Positions 7,767 to 16,804 of a stretch of DNA of 64,000 bases are shown here, piece by piece. A program made the translations under genes and the position numbers. The notes under the pieces are model-generated. The model saw only the letters and a list, made by a program, of their open reading frames with translations, ran no database searches and was not told the origin of the DNA. The DNA comes from Kineothrix sp. IPX-CK (lineage in GTDB: Bacteria > Bacillota > Clostridia > Lachnospirales > Lachnospiraceae), in contig NZ_CP146256.1 in the NCBI RefSeq assembly GCF_039134705.1, positions 1,922,001 through 1,986,000 of the forward strand. The letters run 5' to 3'. Every line of letters begins with the position of its first letter. Within the stretch, counting starts at the first letter, position 1.

Positions 7767-8693
7767 ATAGATTTAATTAAAGCACTAGAAAAACAGATAA
7801 AATTCTGTAAAGAACAGAGAAATTATAAATGTGGAATCTATGTTACAAATCAAGAACGAAGAAAAATAGTTATGGATGTTTTATCAAATATTATTCCAGT
7901 GCCAAACCATTTAATTAGGTTAAGAAAAGATCAGTGTAGCTCTGAAGTCATTTTTGATAATGGTAATAAAATAAGTATTGTTCCAGCAAATGAAAATTCA
8001 AGAGGGTGTAGGTTTAATGGAGCAATCGTTGATAATGAAACGGATATTGATGTTATCGATTGTGTTATAACTCCTCAAATCATGCCATTGAAAAATAATG
8101 ACGGATTATTTGATAAAAATGATAACCCATCAACGAGGATTTATTATGTCGATATTGGATATGGTGATTTAGACAAATCGAAAAAATATAATAACAATCA
8201 ACTGATATATGTAAGTAGTAAATGGAGTAATGTTAATGAACTTAGTCAATGGCAAAAAGAAATACTGAATAAATATATAAATAATTTTAATGATAATATG
8301 CTAAATATACTTAGTAAATATGAAAAGGAGTACGAATGTATGTGGATTGGTAATGATTACGATAGACCAGTAATTACAAAAGAATTAAATAATGACAAGG
8401 TGATGCTTTTTGAAGCATGGGGAATTCCAAAAGAGAATATTACATATGAAATAGAATTTATCAATAAGACAAGGCAAACATTTTTGAACGTAACTGGACG
8501 AGCAGAAATAATAGATTTAGGGTTTGAAAATGATATTAATATACATATGTTAATTGATACTGAAATTTATGATGGTTATGAAGTTAATGTAGATAACGGT
8601 ATGGTAATGGTTATTCTTCATGAGATAGAAAATGAGCAGCCAGTATTAAAAGGCTATGTAAAAATGTCACATGTCGAAACTACACCATTTTAA
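7767..8693 (+). CDS. 308-aa protein with a terminase-like segment; probable ATA start
   Basis: The region around residues 50-100 (RLRKDQ, then SIVPANENSRGCRFNGAI, then VDNE) resembles the part of large terminases between Walker A and Walker B (IPAN-x-x-x-x-RG-x-R-x-x-x-x-I-x-DE). No Walker A is visible and the acidic pair is DN rather than DE, so ATP hydrolysis is doubtful. The frame is open upstream of ATG 7872 and has no ATG, GTG or TTG there. ATA 7767 lies seven bases after AGGAGGT (7753-7759). It may work with the small 6859 gene, which holds a neighbouring terminase-like segment. Confidence 0.55.
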   Translation: MDLIKALEKQIKFCKEQRNYKCGIYVTNQERRKIVMDVLSNIIPVPNHLIRLRKDQCSSEVIFDNGNKISIVPANENSRGCRFNGAIVDNETDIDVIDCVITPQIMPLKNNDGLFDKNDNPSTRIYYVDIGYGDLDKSKKYNNNQLIYVSSKWSNVNELSQWQKEILNKYINNFNDNMLNILSKYEKEYECMWIGNDYDRPVITKELNNDKVMLFEAWGIPKENITYEIEFINKTRQTFLNVTGRAEIIDLGFENDINIHMLIDTEIYDGYEVNVDNGMVMVILHEIENEQPVLKGYVKMSHVETTPF

Positions 8694-8741
8694 TCTATTA
8701 AAACTTCGATTTCGTTTGGAGGATATAGGGGAGGTGAAAAA

Positions 8742-8960
8742 TTGAGGGAATTAATAGAACTAAATGCATCCGATATTATGCAAAAAATAGCAAATAGTTA
8801 TGATGTAGATAAGAAGGACGTTCGGCTATTGGTTAAAAAGGAAGATGTTCCGGTTGGATTCGGTTTTGCTTGCGTGTACAAACTTAAGTGTGAGATTGTG
8901 TTGGACGGTAACCATAAGGAGTTAGAAGGAGGGGATGGTTATTTTGAAGTTTCATTATAA
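8742..8960 (+). CDS. hypothetical 72-aa element protein
   Basis: TTG 8742 follows GGGGAGGTGAAAAA. The product has a short helical start and a beta-rich second half. No family recognised; AT-rich codon use matches the element. Confidence 0.55.
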   Translation: MRELIELNASDIMQKIANSYDVDKKDVRLLVKKEDVPVGFGFACVYKLKCEIVLDGNHKELEGGDGYFEVSL

Positions 8961-8984
8961 ATGTGTGGAGAAAGGATTACAAGA

Positions 8985-9713
8985 TTGAGTAATGTCGAAA
9001 AGGTATTAATTTATTTAGGTGATAAGAAAATACTTGAAAAAGAATTGGAAACTATCAATGAAAAAATCGAAATAGCGGCAAACGAAATAACCGATGCAGA
9101 AATAGAGAAATTAGATTATGATGTAGCCAATAATCTCTATCGTGAAATTAAATATAAACTGAACGATGTAAAGCAAAGTTCTTTTGACACGATTTTGGCT
9201 AGTAAAAAGCTGAAAAGATATCCAGAAATGTCAAAGCCTACATACTATCCTGAAATTGATTTATTGGATATTTCCGATGAAGAGAAGTTAAGATTAGATA
9301 AGTCAGCCAGGGATAGTGTGAGATATTACATTTATGAAGACAATGTAGATAAGTTTGAATTATCTGTAGAGGACTTGAACTTATTAGTGTCTATAGGGGT
9401 GGCAGAAAAGAAATATGACTTCTGTTGTGAGGAATGTGGAAATTCGTCACTTATATTAACAGAAAAAGATGTTAATACCTATAAAAGAATATGGGATCTC
9501 GAAGAGAAAAGAGATTTATTAATTACCGAAGAAACAGAATTAGATGATTTATTAAATAAATATTCATATGGTGTAATTTCATTATATTGTATGGACGATG
9601 ATGATTTCTTTGTTGAAATATGCAGCTATGAACAATTGAATGCATATAAACAACATATTAGGTCACTGTATAAGATTTCAAAACAACCTGATTTGTCTTA
9701 TGAGAAATTATAA
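8985..9713 (+). CDS. hypothetical 242-aa coiled-coil protein with a Cys motif
   Basis: I prefer TTG 8985, nine bases after GGAGAAAGG, over ATG 8961, which has no ribosome binding site. The N-terminal third is strongly helical with Glu/Lys/Leu heptad character. Near the middle CCEEC suggests a small metal site. The C-terminal half is acidic (DDDDFF). Probably a cytoplasmic structural or adaptor protein; family unknown. Confidence 0.55.
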   Translation: MSNVEKVLIYLGDKKILEKELETINEKIEIAANEITDAEIEKLDYDVANNLYREIKYKLNDVKQSSFDTILASKKLKRYPEMSKPTYYPEIDLLDISDEEKLRLDKSARDSVRYYIYEDNVDKFELSVEDLNLLVSIGVAEKKYDFCCEECGNSSLILTEKDVNTYKRIWDLEEKRDLLITEETELDDLLNKYSYGVISLYCMDDDDFFVEICSYEQLNAYKQHIRSLYKISKQPDLSYEKL

Positions 9714-9781
9714 GGATTAGTTAGTCTTGCTTGGAGACATGAAGGTCTTTTGAGATTAGTATAGAAAAGGAGAATAAATAA

Positions 9782-10153
9782 ATGTTTACAAAGTTATATG
9801 AGAAACTAGATACAATCAACAGTAACGTTACGGGTCATTATGGTGAATTTGTAAAAGGCGTATATGACAAAGTTGGATATATGAAAAAAGAAAACGAATA
9901 CCTAACAAAACAAATTAATGGTGTCATTGACTCACAACAAAAAACCATCGAACAATTGACAAAAGCACTTTGTAATAAATATGAACACGGGTTATTTATT
10001 TTTAGTGAGGACGGAAAAATACCGATGGTTATTCGCAATGGTAAAGAGCTTACAAATAATTTAACATCGTCGTTTGGCATTGAATGGAGTCCTGGTGAGG
10101 TTCCCAATATACAAATAGAACAGGTGGCTGCGACTTCTTATGATATGGATTAG
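9782..10153 (+). CDS. hypothetical 123-aa element protein
   Basis: ATG 9782 follows AAAAGGAGAATAAATA. The first half is helical (KLYEKLDTIN) and could form a coiled coil; the second half is mixed. No motif or family recognised. It is the last intact gene before the IS21 insertion. Confidence 0.55.
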   Translation: MFTKLYEKLDTINSNVTGHYGEFVKGVYDKVGYMKKENEYLTKQINGVIDSQQKTIEQLTKALCNKYEHGLFIFSEDGKIPMVIRNGKELTNNLTSSFGIEWSPGEVPNIQIEQVAATSYDMD

Positions 10154-10695
10154 TAAAATCGGACTAAATGTTTCTTTCATTTGGAGAATAAGAGAGTAAA
10201 GGAGAATACATAATTGGGACAAGATATTGAAATGGTATCTTTTGAAAAAGTACCAGAGTATACCGGGCTAGAACCAAACATTGCTAGTGTGTCTATAAAA
10301 GATGGTGAGATATGGGAGGGACATAGATATGCTACGTGGGTTGGTAGGATTTATCAAAGTGGAGAAGTAAAATCTGCATTTAAAAAAGATAGAGAAGGTA
10401 ATAACACGGAAATTTTTGATAAGCTACGCAACGATATGAGTCTGCTTGAAAAGAGTGTCTCAATTCGCAGAGACAATAAAATGGAACATGCAACAGATTA
10501 CTTTATTCCATATGCGGTAAAAGGCCACTGTTCTATGAAACCTACTGTAATAGATAATGCTGTTGACCGCGCAAGCAATGTACACTATTCAGTGGAATAT
10601 GAAATTGTATTGGTTGCTAGTGATGGATTTGTAAGATATATAACAGTACCATATGAAACAGAAGGTCATTGGTCATCCTCTTTCTTTGACCATGT

Positions 10696-10701
10696 TGAAA
10701 G
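10696..10701. repeat. target-site duplication, left copy (TGAAAG)
   Basis: TGAAAG immediately precedes the left IS end and is repeated at 13458-13463 after the right end, as expected for an IS21-family insertion. Confidence 0.85.
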
Positions 10702-10751
10702 TGTGAATGGCATAATAAAAATACCCACTTTTGGCGGAGAAAATTCCCCAC
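10702..10751 (+). repeat. left terminal inverted repeat of the IS
   Basis: Fifty bases beginning TGTGAATGGCA and ending CCCCAC. It matches the reverse complement of 13409-13457 with one gap and a perfect 18-base inner core. Confidence 0.85.
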
Positions 10752-10830
10752 CTTGTTATGCCTAACGTAAAGACCAAGTTATACTGAAAGCGTAACAAAG
10801 GACTCTCCCCATAAGGAGGAAAATTTTATT

Positions 10831-12327
10831 ATGCTGGAGGTAGACATGAAAACTACAATCATGACTCTGTATCAGAAAGGATACAACAAAACCCAGATTG
10901 GGAAGATGCTTAGCATTGACAGAAAAACAGTACGCAAAGTGCTCAGAGAAGAAACGCAGGGAAAGGAGCTGCCACAGGAAACACAGGAGGGAACCTGGCC
11001 GTCCATGCTGGATGAATACAAGGAATACATAGAAATCCAGTTATCCAAGGAATTGTCCATTACCCGCATCCACCAGGATCTGCAAAAAGAGTTCGGCGTT
11101 GCCTGCGGTTATACCACCCTGCGCGATTATGTGAAAAAAATAAGGAAATCCCAGCCTCACGCCTACATGGTGCTGCATTCCCTGCCGGGCGAAGAGGCAC
11201 AGGTAGATTTCGGTTATATCGGAACCTTGAGAGTAAATGGAACACCGCGCAAAGCATGGATCTTTGTCATGTCTTTGAGCTACTCCCGCTACATGTACGT
11301 TGCTGTTACTCTGGATCAGAGCGTGCAGACCTTCATCCGGTGCCACACAGAGGCATTCCGGTACTTTGGCGGAGTTCCCCAGACCGTAAAGATCGACAAC
11401 TTAAAGGCTGCTATCGTTGAGGCAGACTTTTATGAGCCGACCGTGCAGCGCACCTATGCCGCTTTTGCCGGGCACTATGGCTTCCTTCCCAATCCGTGCC
11501 GGGTATACACACCAACCGATAAAGGGAAAGTAGAATCGAACGTGAGATACGTAAAAGAAAACTGCTTTAAGGGACGGGATTTTAAAGAAATCGAAGAAGC
11601 AAAGCGGTTTCTCCTGTCATGGCTGAAAGAAACGGCAAACCGTCGGATACACGGGACTACAAGCCGAAAACCGGAAACCGTATATCTTGAGACAGAAAAA
11701 GCATATTTAAAGCCGCTTCCTGCGCAGGACTTTCTCTTTTCAAAATCCGGGGCCGCCACCGTAAGGACAGACTGCCATATCGTTCATGACGGCAATTATT
11801 ATTCCGTGCCTTACACTTATATCGGAATGGAAGTGGATGTCATCGAAGTGAATCATTTATTGAAAATCTACCATGCCGGAAAAGAGATCGCCCTCCACAG
11901 TCTGTGCGGGAATGCAAAGGGCGAACATGTGACGGATAAGAGTCATTACCCATCTACCAAAACAATAACACAGGAGGAGCTTTTGTCAAGCTATCGCGAA
12001 AAAATGGCACAGGTGGGGACAGGCGCGCTGGCATTTCTGGAAGCATTTAAGGATACGGAGATGTACCAGTGCCATCATTACCGGAGCATTTCCGGTATCC
12101 TGGCACTCCGAAAAAAATATGGGGAGGATGCCGTAGACAAGGCCTGCCAAAGGGCATGCCATTATGGAAACATTACCTACCGGGCAGTAAAAAAGATCTG
12201 TGAAAGCGGTCTGTACCATCTTCCACTGGAGGATGAACAGGAACTGTCCATGGAAGGAAGAAGCAAAATCAGGAAACTGTCGGATTACCGTCAAATGACA
12301 GGACTGGGGGTGATCTCCCATGAATGA
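10831..12327 (+). CDS. istA: IS21 transposase IstA
   Basis: A 498-aa transposase. The N-terminal helix-turn-helix (KTQIGKMLSIDRKTVRKVL, near residues 20-38) binds the IS ends. The DDE integrase-type core shows Asp in QVDFGY, Asp in KIDNLKAA and Glu in GKVESNVRY. The C-terminal part has the usual IstA beta-barrel region. ATG 10831 follows AAGGAGG; ATG 10846 with GGAGG is a close alternative. The stop overlaps the istB start by eight bases, the standard IS21 layout. Confidence 0.95.
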   Translation: MLEVDMKTTIMTLYQKGYNKTQIGKMLSIDRKTVRKVLREETQGKELPQETQEGTWPSMLDEYKEYIEIQLSKELSITRIHQDLQKEFGVACGYTTLRDYVKKIRKSQPHAYMVLHSLPGEEAQVDFGYIGTLRVNGTPRKAWIFVMSLSYSRYMYVAVTLDQSVQTFIRCHTEAFRYFGGVPQTVKIDNLKAAIVEADFYEPTVQRTYAAFAGHYGFLPNPCRVYTPTDKGKVESNVRYVKENCFKGRDFKEIEEAKRFLLSWLKETANRRIHGTTSRKPETVYLETEKAYLKPLPAQDFLFSKSGAATVRTDCHIVHDGNYYSVPYTYIGMEVDVIEVNHLLKIYHAGKEIALHSLCGNAKGEHVTDKSHYPSTKTITQEELLSSYREKMAQVGTGALAFLEAFKDTEMYQCHHYRSISGILALRKKYGEDAVDKACQRACHYGNITYRAVKKICESGLYHLPLEDEQELSMEGRSKIRKLSDYRQMTGLGVISHE

Positions 12328-13156
12328 TTCCTTACAGGAAAAGATAAAAAAGCTCCATCTTGCCGGAATTCTCCAAACAGCGGATATGCGGGCCCAACAG
12401 GCAGCAAAGGAACAGATGTCCTATATCGAATTTCTTGAACTGCTCATAAATGATGAAAATCTTAACCGCTCAAGAAACAGACGTAACGATCGGATGAAGC
12501 GTTCGCGCATGCCCCAGCATAAAACAATGGAAGAATTCAACTTTTCATGGCAGCCCTGCCTGAACCGTCAGGTCATCTATGCCCTTGGGACCTGCGAGTT
12601 TATCCGGAAAAAAGAAAATATAGCTTTTATCGGACTTCCCGGAACCGGTAAGACTCATCTCTCCATCGCACTTGGCATAAAAGCGATTGAACAGGGGTAC
12701 ACGGTGCTGTTCACCACGCTTTCGGAAATGATGGAGGATTTATACATATCCCGTGCGGACAACTCTTTCCGCCAGAAACTGAAGAAATACATTTCACCGG
12801 ATCTGCTGGTAATTGATGAGTTTGGGCTCAAGAAGCTGGGCCAGACAAATGTGGACGATCTTTATGAAGTGATTTCCAAAAGATACGAGACAGCCTCTAC
12901 CATCATTACTTCCAATAAGCAGTTTGATGAATGGGGGAGCATTCTTTTTGACCCGGTACTGGCAACGGCCATTCTTGACCGTTTTGTGCACCACTGCAGC
13001 TTTATAACTATAGAAGGTGAAAGCTACCGGATGAAAGAACGGGAACGGATCAGCGCTGTGAAACGGCGGGGCAGACCGAAAAAAGAGAGTTCAGGAAATG
13101 GAACAAAGGAAGGTTTGAGCGAAATGGAAGAGACCGAAGAAAGCGGGGATTTATGA
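12320..13156 (+). CDS. istB: IS21 helper ATPase IstB
   Basis: A 278-aa DnaC/DnaA-like AAA+ ATPase that assembles on target DNA and activates IstA. Walker A is GLPGTGKTHL (near residue 108), Walker B is LLVIDEFG (near 160), and the sensor region TIITSN follows. The length is typical of IstB plus a basic tail with GRPKKE. Translation is coupled to istA by the overlap. Confidence 0.95.
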   Translation: MNDSLQEKIKKLHLAGILQTADMRAQQAAKEQMSYIEFLELLINDENLNRSRNRRNDRMKRSRMPQHKTMEEFNFSWQPCLNRQVIYALGTCEFIRKKENIAFIGLPGTGKTHLSIALGIKAIEQGYTVLFTTLSEMMEDLYISRADNSFRQKLKKYISPDLLVIDEFGLKKLGQTNVDDLYEVISKRYETASTIITSNKQFDEWGSILFDPVLATAILDRFVHHCSFITIEGESYRMKERERISAVKRRGRPKKESSGNGTKEGLSEMEETEESGDL

Positions 13157-13157
13157 G

Positions 13158-13349
13158 ATGAAAGAAAACAGGCTGACACGAAACGAAGCGATAGAAGCGG
13201 CGGATATACTGAGAGATATGCTTGATGATGAGCAAAGAAAAGCTGAACTGCTCAAACAGCGTAATAAAGAGCTGGAATTATTGCTTATGAAGAATGATAT
13301 CGCAATTCCTGATTATGAATTATGGCATGGCGTATTACCCATGGTGTAA
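13158..13349 (+). CDS. small third ORF of the IS, 63 aa
   Basis: Starts two bases after the istB stop (TGAGATG), inside the IS and ahead of its right end. The product is a highly charged helix rich in Glu, Lys and Leu (RKAELLKQRNKELELLL), likely a coiled coil. IS21 elements normally encode only istA and istB, so this may be a passenger or an accessory gene. A hairpin (GGAAAAAGCA / TGCTTTTTCC, 13367-13396) follows. Confidence 0.45.
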   Translation: MKENRLTRNEAIEAADILRDMLDDEQRKAELLKQRNKELELLLMKNDIAIPDYELWHGVLPMV

Positions 13350-13366
13350 AAAGACAGTAAAAAACT

Positions 13367-13396
13367 GGAAAAAGCATCCATAGCGGTGCTTTTTCC
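13367..13396 (+). terminator. hairpin at the end of the IS genes
   Basis: GGAAAAAGCA pairs with TGCTTTTTCC across a 10-base loop. The stem itself ends in a T-run, but no long T-tract follows, so terminator strength is uncertain. Confidence 0.45.
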
Positions 13397-13408
13397 CGGG
13401 TAAATAAA

Positions 13409-13457
13409 GTGGGGAATTTTCTCCGCTATTTTTGGGACTTTTTTATTGACAATCACA
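13409..13457 (-). repeat. right terminal inverted repeat of the IS
   Basis: The reverse complement begins TGTGATTGTCA and ends in the same GCGGAGAAAATTCCCCAC core as the left end. Confidence 0.85.
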
Positions 13458-13463
13458 TGAAAG
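13458..13463. repeat. target-site duplication, right copy (TGAAAG)
   Basis: Identical to 10696-10701 and directly adjacent to the right IS end. Confidence 0.85.
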
Positions 13464-13681
13464 TATTGAAGATATGTTTGATGAGTGGTTTAGAGACGGA
13501 TCACATGATTTCAGAGATGGGGAAGATGGTAGAGAAGTAGCATTTTATGATGAGACTGGCGAAAAGTTATTTATTGGGGTTGAATCAGTGAACGAACTAT
13601 TAAATATGATAGCTTCTATCAGGGTTATTAAGTGTGATAGAAAAATTATAGATTAAGTAATTAAAAAAGGAGAATACATAT

Positions 13682-13948
13682 TTGAGTACATTGAGAAAAT
13701 TAGAAAGAAGCGTAGTTAAAGGAAGTTTAACAAAAGAAAAGGTAAGCATCAAAAGAAATTTCGCTAATGCTTGGAGTGACTTTAGAGAAAAGAAATTTGT
13801 TGTTAAAGATGATGACGGAAATGTTCTTTCTGACAATACTCCAAGAAACACAATGAAGAAGAAGCAGCGGCATTTTGATAATGTAGAACAGTACAATAGA
13901 CTATTTGCATATGCCGAAGCATTAAAGAAAGAAAAAGCTGAAAAATAG
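13682..13948 (+). CDS. hypothetical 88-aa basic element protein
   Basis: TTG 13682 follows AAAAAAGGAGAATACATA. The product is rich in Lys and Arg (KLERSVVKGSLTKEKVSIKR) and could bind nucleic acid, but no domain is recognised. It lies just before a 380-base gap with a promoter, at the end of the first gene series. Confidence 0.55.
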   Translation: MSTLRKLERSVVKGSLTKEKVSIKRNFANAWSDFREKKFVVKDDDGNVLSDNTPRNTMKKKQRHFDNVEQYNRLFAYAEALKKEKAEK

Positions 13949-14329
13949 CATTCCGTATACAATATGTAGAGCGTTTGATATATGAGAAACACCATATATA
14001 GATAAAAAAGCGTAAGAAACTCCTGTTTCATAGGAGAAAACTAAGTAAAGAAACAAATCAGTTTGGCGACTGATAAAATAATACATATAGTGTAATTCAC
14101 AAATTCATTATAACAATTAAAAACTGAACAGAGAATATCTGTACGGGTGCTGAAATAGCTCACCCTTGGGAGAGTTTGTCCATAAATAGCTGTTTTGACA
14201 TAGATGGATTATTTATATAGAGTGATTTCCCTATGTATCGCTTGGAGACATGCGTTGATGTAATAGATGTTTTTATGTTTTACATATTTAACATACAAAA
14301 ATTTTTAATTAACGGAGGTAGTTTATTTA
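13949..14329 (+). other. 381-base intergenic leader of the replication operon
   Basis: No gene is seen. It holds a hairpin GGGTGCTGA...GCTCACCC (about 14145-14166), a probable promoter at 14195-14222, and a segment CGCTTGGAGACATG (near 14239) that also occurs, with one change, near 9730. The ribosome binding site of the next gene (ACGGAGG) lies at the right end. Confidence 0.5.
14195..14222 (+). promoter_or_regulatory. probable promoter for the replication operon
   Basis: A perfect TTGACA (14195-14200) is followed 15-17 bases later by TATAGA/TAGAGT. It is the clearest promoter-like signal in the long gap before the genes running from 14330. Confidence 0.5.
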
Positions 14330-15556
14330 ATGAATTTTGAAATGACAGGCAAGATTGGACTCAGTAAAGAAACAGAAAAATTTAAACCATATTTAGAAAC
14401 AACATATGATTCAGGATGGGTTAAAAGAAAGATTATGTTTAATGTAGTTTGTGGTGATAACAGACATTTGCTCACGGTAGATGCCGGCAGTTTTGCAGAT
14501 GGACATGGAGACATTTATACTTTCAGCAAAGGTTCTATTGATGGTAGTGGTAATAAAGTAAAAGGTGAATCTTTAAAAATTCCATTTAAAGATAGACTCA
14601 CATCAAAAAAACTGGCGGAAGTTGCTGAGTTTAAAAAGTTTATATTTGATTTAGAAAAGCCGGGAAGACGGTATAAACTAGAAAAAGCTGCCGAAAAAAT
14701 CAAAGAGGGTACAAGTCTTACTGATGATGAGTTGAAAGAGGTTGGGTTAGAGAATGAATCAGAGGTAGTAGAAGCTCTTGAAAAGAGTAAGAAGAAGCAT
14801 CATGAATTTATTTCTGAATGGGATTTTGCTGAATTTATCAAGAAGGTTATTGAAAGTGGAAAGTATAAAGACAGCAAGTTTTTCATTAGAGGAAATAGTA
14901 ATTATCAGTATTCAGATAAAAAGCAGCAAGTATATGAAAGTTATGTTCCACAGCGAATCTATCTCGCAGCGGAAGATGCTGAAGAGTCCTCAACTGCAAC
15001 TATCAAAATAATTTATAATGCCGAGAGTCTTGATTCTATGAGCGTTGAAGAAAAGGGTAAGTATTATGTGAATGGATATATGATGGAATATGATAATAAT
15101 CGTAAATCCAATATTCCTGTTCCTATAACAATTACAATTCCGGTGGCAGCGAAAGACTCAAGTGAAAAGGATAAGAAATTCGTTGAGGGCATTAAGCGAA
15201 AATTCACTGTAGAAGATGATACATATAAAGAACTTGGTGTTGAAGTAAAGATGCTCAATGGTGCTCAGAAGGTTGAAATCACAGATGATATGCTGACAGA
15301 CGAACAGAAAGAGGATTTAGATTGTGGTCTCATTACTCTTGACGATATTCGTTCAGAGCTTGGCGGAAGTGTGTATGGAGATAGAATTCAGGAATATCAG
15401 TTCTTGAAAATTGCACGAGGTTTTACTAAGGGAAGGAATGAAACAGTATACACCGATGATGATATGGTAATCAGACCAATCGAAGAAGAATTATCGGAAG
15501 GTACAGAAGATTTGTTTGAGGACGAAGACATAGCAGATAATGACGACGATCTGTAA
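14330..15556 (+). CDS. 408-aa protein with SSB-like acidic C-terminus, beside a Sak4-like ATPase
   Basis: First gene of the replication series, with ACGGAGG at good distance from ATG 14330. The N-terminal half looks beta-rich (KRKIMFNVVCGDN). A Lys/Glu-rich helical middle follows, and the last 30 residues are extremely acidic, ending DEDIADNDDDL. Such tails are typical of single-stranded DNA-binding proteins and recruit replication partners. Together with the RecA-like gene that follows, a ssDNA-binding role in phage replication and recombination is likely, but I cannot identify the domain. Confidence 0.6.
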   Translation: MNFEMTGKIGLSKETEKFKPYLETTYDSGWVKRKIMFNVVCGDNRHLLTVDAGSFADGHGDIYTFSKGSIDGSGNKVKGESLKIPFKDRLTSKKLAEVAEFKKFIFDLEKPGRRYKLEKAAEKIKEGTSLTDDELKEVGLENESEVVEALEKSKKKHHEFISEWDFAEFIKKVIESGKYKDSKFFIRGNSNYQYSDKKQQVYESYVPQRIYLAAEDAEESSTATIKIIYNAESLDSMSVEEKGKYYVNGYMMEYDNNRKSNIPVPITITIPVAAKDSSEKDKKFVEGIKRKFTVEDDTYKELGVEVKMLNGAQKVEITDDMLTDEQKEDLDCGLITLDDIRSELGGSVYGDRIQEYQFLKIARGFTKGRNETVYTDDDMVIRPIEEELSEGTEDLFEDEDIADNDDDL

Positions 15557-15617
15557 AATATAGGATAATTCCTCAAAATTCAAACAAAGTATTAACATAA
15601 AAGGAGATTTTTATTAA

Positions 15618-16736
15618 ATGCAGAAACCACAGATTAATGTAATTAAACCAGATATTAAAAATTTATCAATCTATCTAAGGTCAACTAAGAAATTTGGAAA
15701 GACAACACTTTTCAGAGATGTAATTCTTGCAAAATATGGAGATGCTTCAAGAGGACTTTTGGTTGGTTGTGGGAACGAAGTTGGATATAAAATGCTTGAT
15801 AACTTAAATGTTACTCAGGTCAAAACATATAAGGATATGATTGAACTTTCAGATTGGTTAATCAAAGAAAAGGGGAAAGAGCATAATATTGAAATTATCG
15901 CTTTTGATACTGGAGATGAACTTACACTGATTACAGATACTGAGACAATCAGGCAGAGCAACATTGAAAACCCGAATAAGAAATGTAAGTCTGTAAAAGC
16001 CGCATTTGGTGGATACACAGCAGGAGAAAAATATTCAGCTAATGATTTGGTTAAGCCATATATGACAAAGTTGCAAGAAGCTGGATTTGGGGTGTGGGCT
16101 ATTGCACATACGAAATTTAAGACAATCAAGGAAAAGGGTGGACTTGAGGAAGATGGCTACATGCAGTTATCCTCTAATATGAGTGCTGATTACGAAGCCG
16201 CATTTGGTGATATTTTTGATGTGGTTCTCACTGGTGTAATTGATAGAGATTTAGAAGAAAAGAAAGTAGGAGACAAGACTAAGAAATATACAACTGATAC
16301 TGTTCGTAAATTGTATTTCAGAGGGACTACTTTGATTGATGCTGGTGGACGATTTGCGGATGGGGCCGTACCAGAGTATATGATATTTGATAAACCTGAT
16401 ATGGGTTCGGAATTCATTAAAGTTGTAGAAGAGGGAATGGAAAAATCTAAGACAACATTTGATAAGCCAAAGACATCAACAAAATCCAAGAAGGAAGAAA
16501 AGAAACCAGATCCACTAGAAGAATCGGCAGATGATATTGATACAACACCACCATTTGAAGAAGAAACTAATACTTCCGATTATCCGGATAACCTAGAGGA
16601 AACCATCAGAGTCATGTTCAAGGAGTGCAAGGACAAGGACTTGAAAGCAGAAGTAAAAACAATTATCAACTCTTTTGGTAAATTAAATGATTGTGACGAT
16701 AGTGCTTTGAAAGAAATTTATGACAAATTGAAATAG
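15618..16736 (+). CDS. Sak4-like RecA-fold ATPase
   Basis: 372 residues. The N-terminal RecA-like NTPase has a Walker A variant STKKFGKTTL (near residue 24), a Walker B region EIIAFDTGD (near 95) and a sensor segment VWAIAHTKF (near 160). Phage ATPases of this type (Sak4, AAA_24) act as recombinases together with a phage SSB. The C-terminal 110 residues are acidic and low in complexity (PPFEEET), then helical. ATG 15618 follows AAAAGGAGA. Confidence 0.7.
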   Translation: MQKPQINVIKPDIKNLSIYLRSTKKFGKTTLFRDVILAKYGDASRGLLVGCGNEVGYKMLDNLNVTQVKTYKDMIELSDWLIKEKGKEHNIEIIAFDTGDELTLITDTETIRQSNIENPNKKCKSVKAAFGGYTAGEKYSANDLVKPYMTKLQEAGFGVWAIAHTKFKTIKEKGGLEEDGYMQLSSNMSADYEAAFGDIFDVVLTGVIDRDLEEKKVGDKTKKYTTDTVRKLYFRGTTLIDAGGRFADGAVPEYMIFDKPDMGSEFIKVVEEGMEKSKTTFDKPKTSTKSKKEEKKPDPLEESADDIDTTPPFEEETNTSDYPDNLEETIRVMFKECKDKDLKAEVKTIINSFGKLNDCDDSALKEIYDKLK

Positions 16737-16804
16737 CTATGTTTATAAAATAATCAGATTGGGTGGTCTTGCAAGCCACCCAATACTATTAAGGTGGTGG
16801 GAAG

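Larger units (their letters stand above)
10702..13457 (+). mobile_element. IS21-family insertion sequence
   Basis: A 2756-bp element with imperfect terminal inverted repeats (10702-10751 and 13409-13457) that begin TGTGA and share the inner core GCGGAGAAAATTCCCCAC. It carries the paired istA and istB genes plus a small third reading frame. Its base composition is visibly richer in GC than the surrounding phage-like DNA, so it came from a different background, perhaps the host chromosome. Both ends and the 6-bp duplication are intact, so it may still be mobile. Confidence 0.95.
10214..13656 (+). pseudogene. 226-aa element gene split by an IS21-family insertion
   Basis: The gene starts at TTG 10214 after AAAGGAGAATACATAA and is interrupted after 10701. 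Removing 10702-13457 and one copy of TGAAAG joins ...HVE-S to IEDMFDEW... in frame, running to TAA 13654-13656, for 226 residues in total. The N-terminal part has GHRYATWVGRIYQSG; the C-terminal part is acidic. The product is not recognised. As it stands only a truncated 5' part with an IS-encoded tail can be made, so the gene is presumably inactive. The clean join shows the insertion is recent. Confidence 0.85.
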
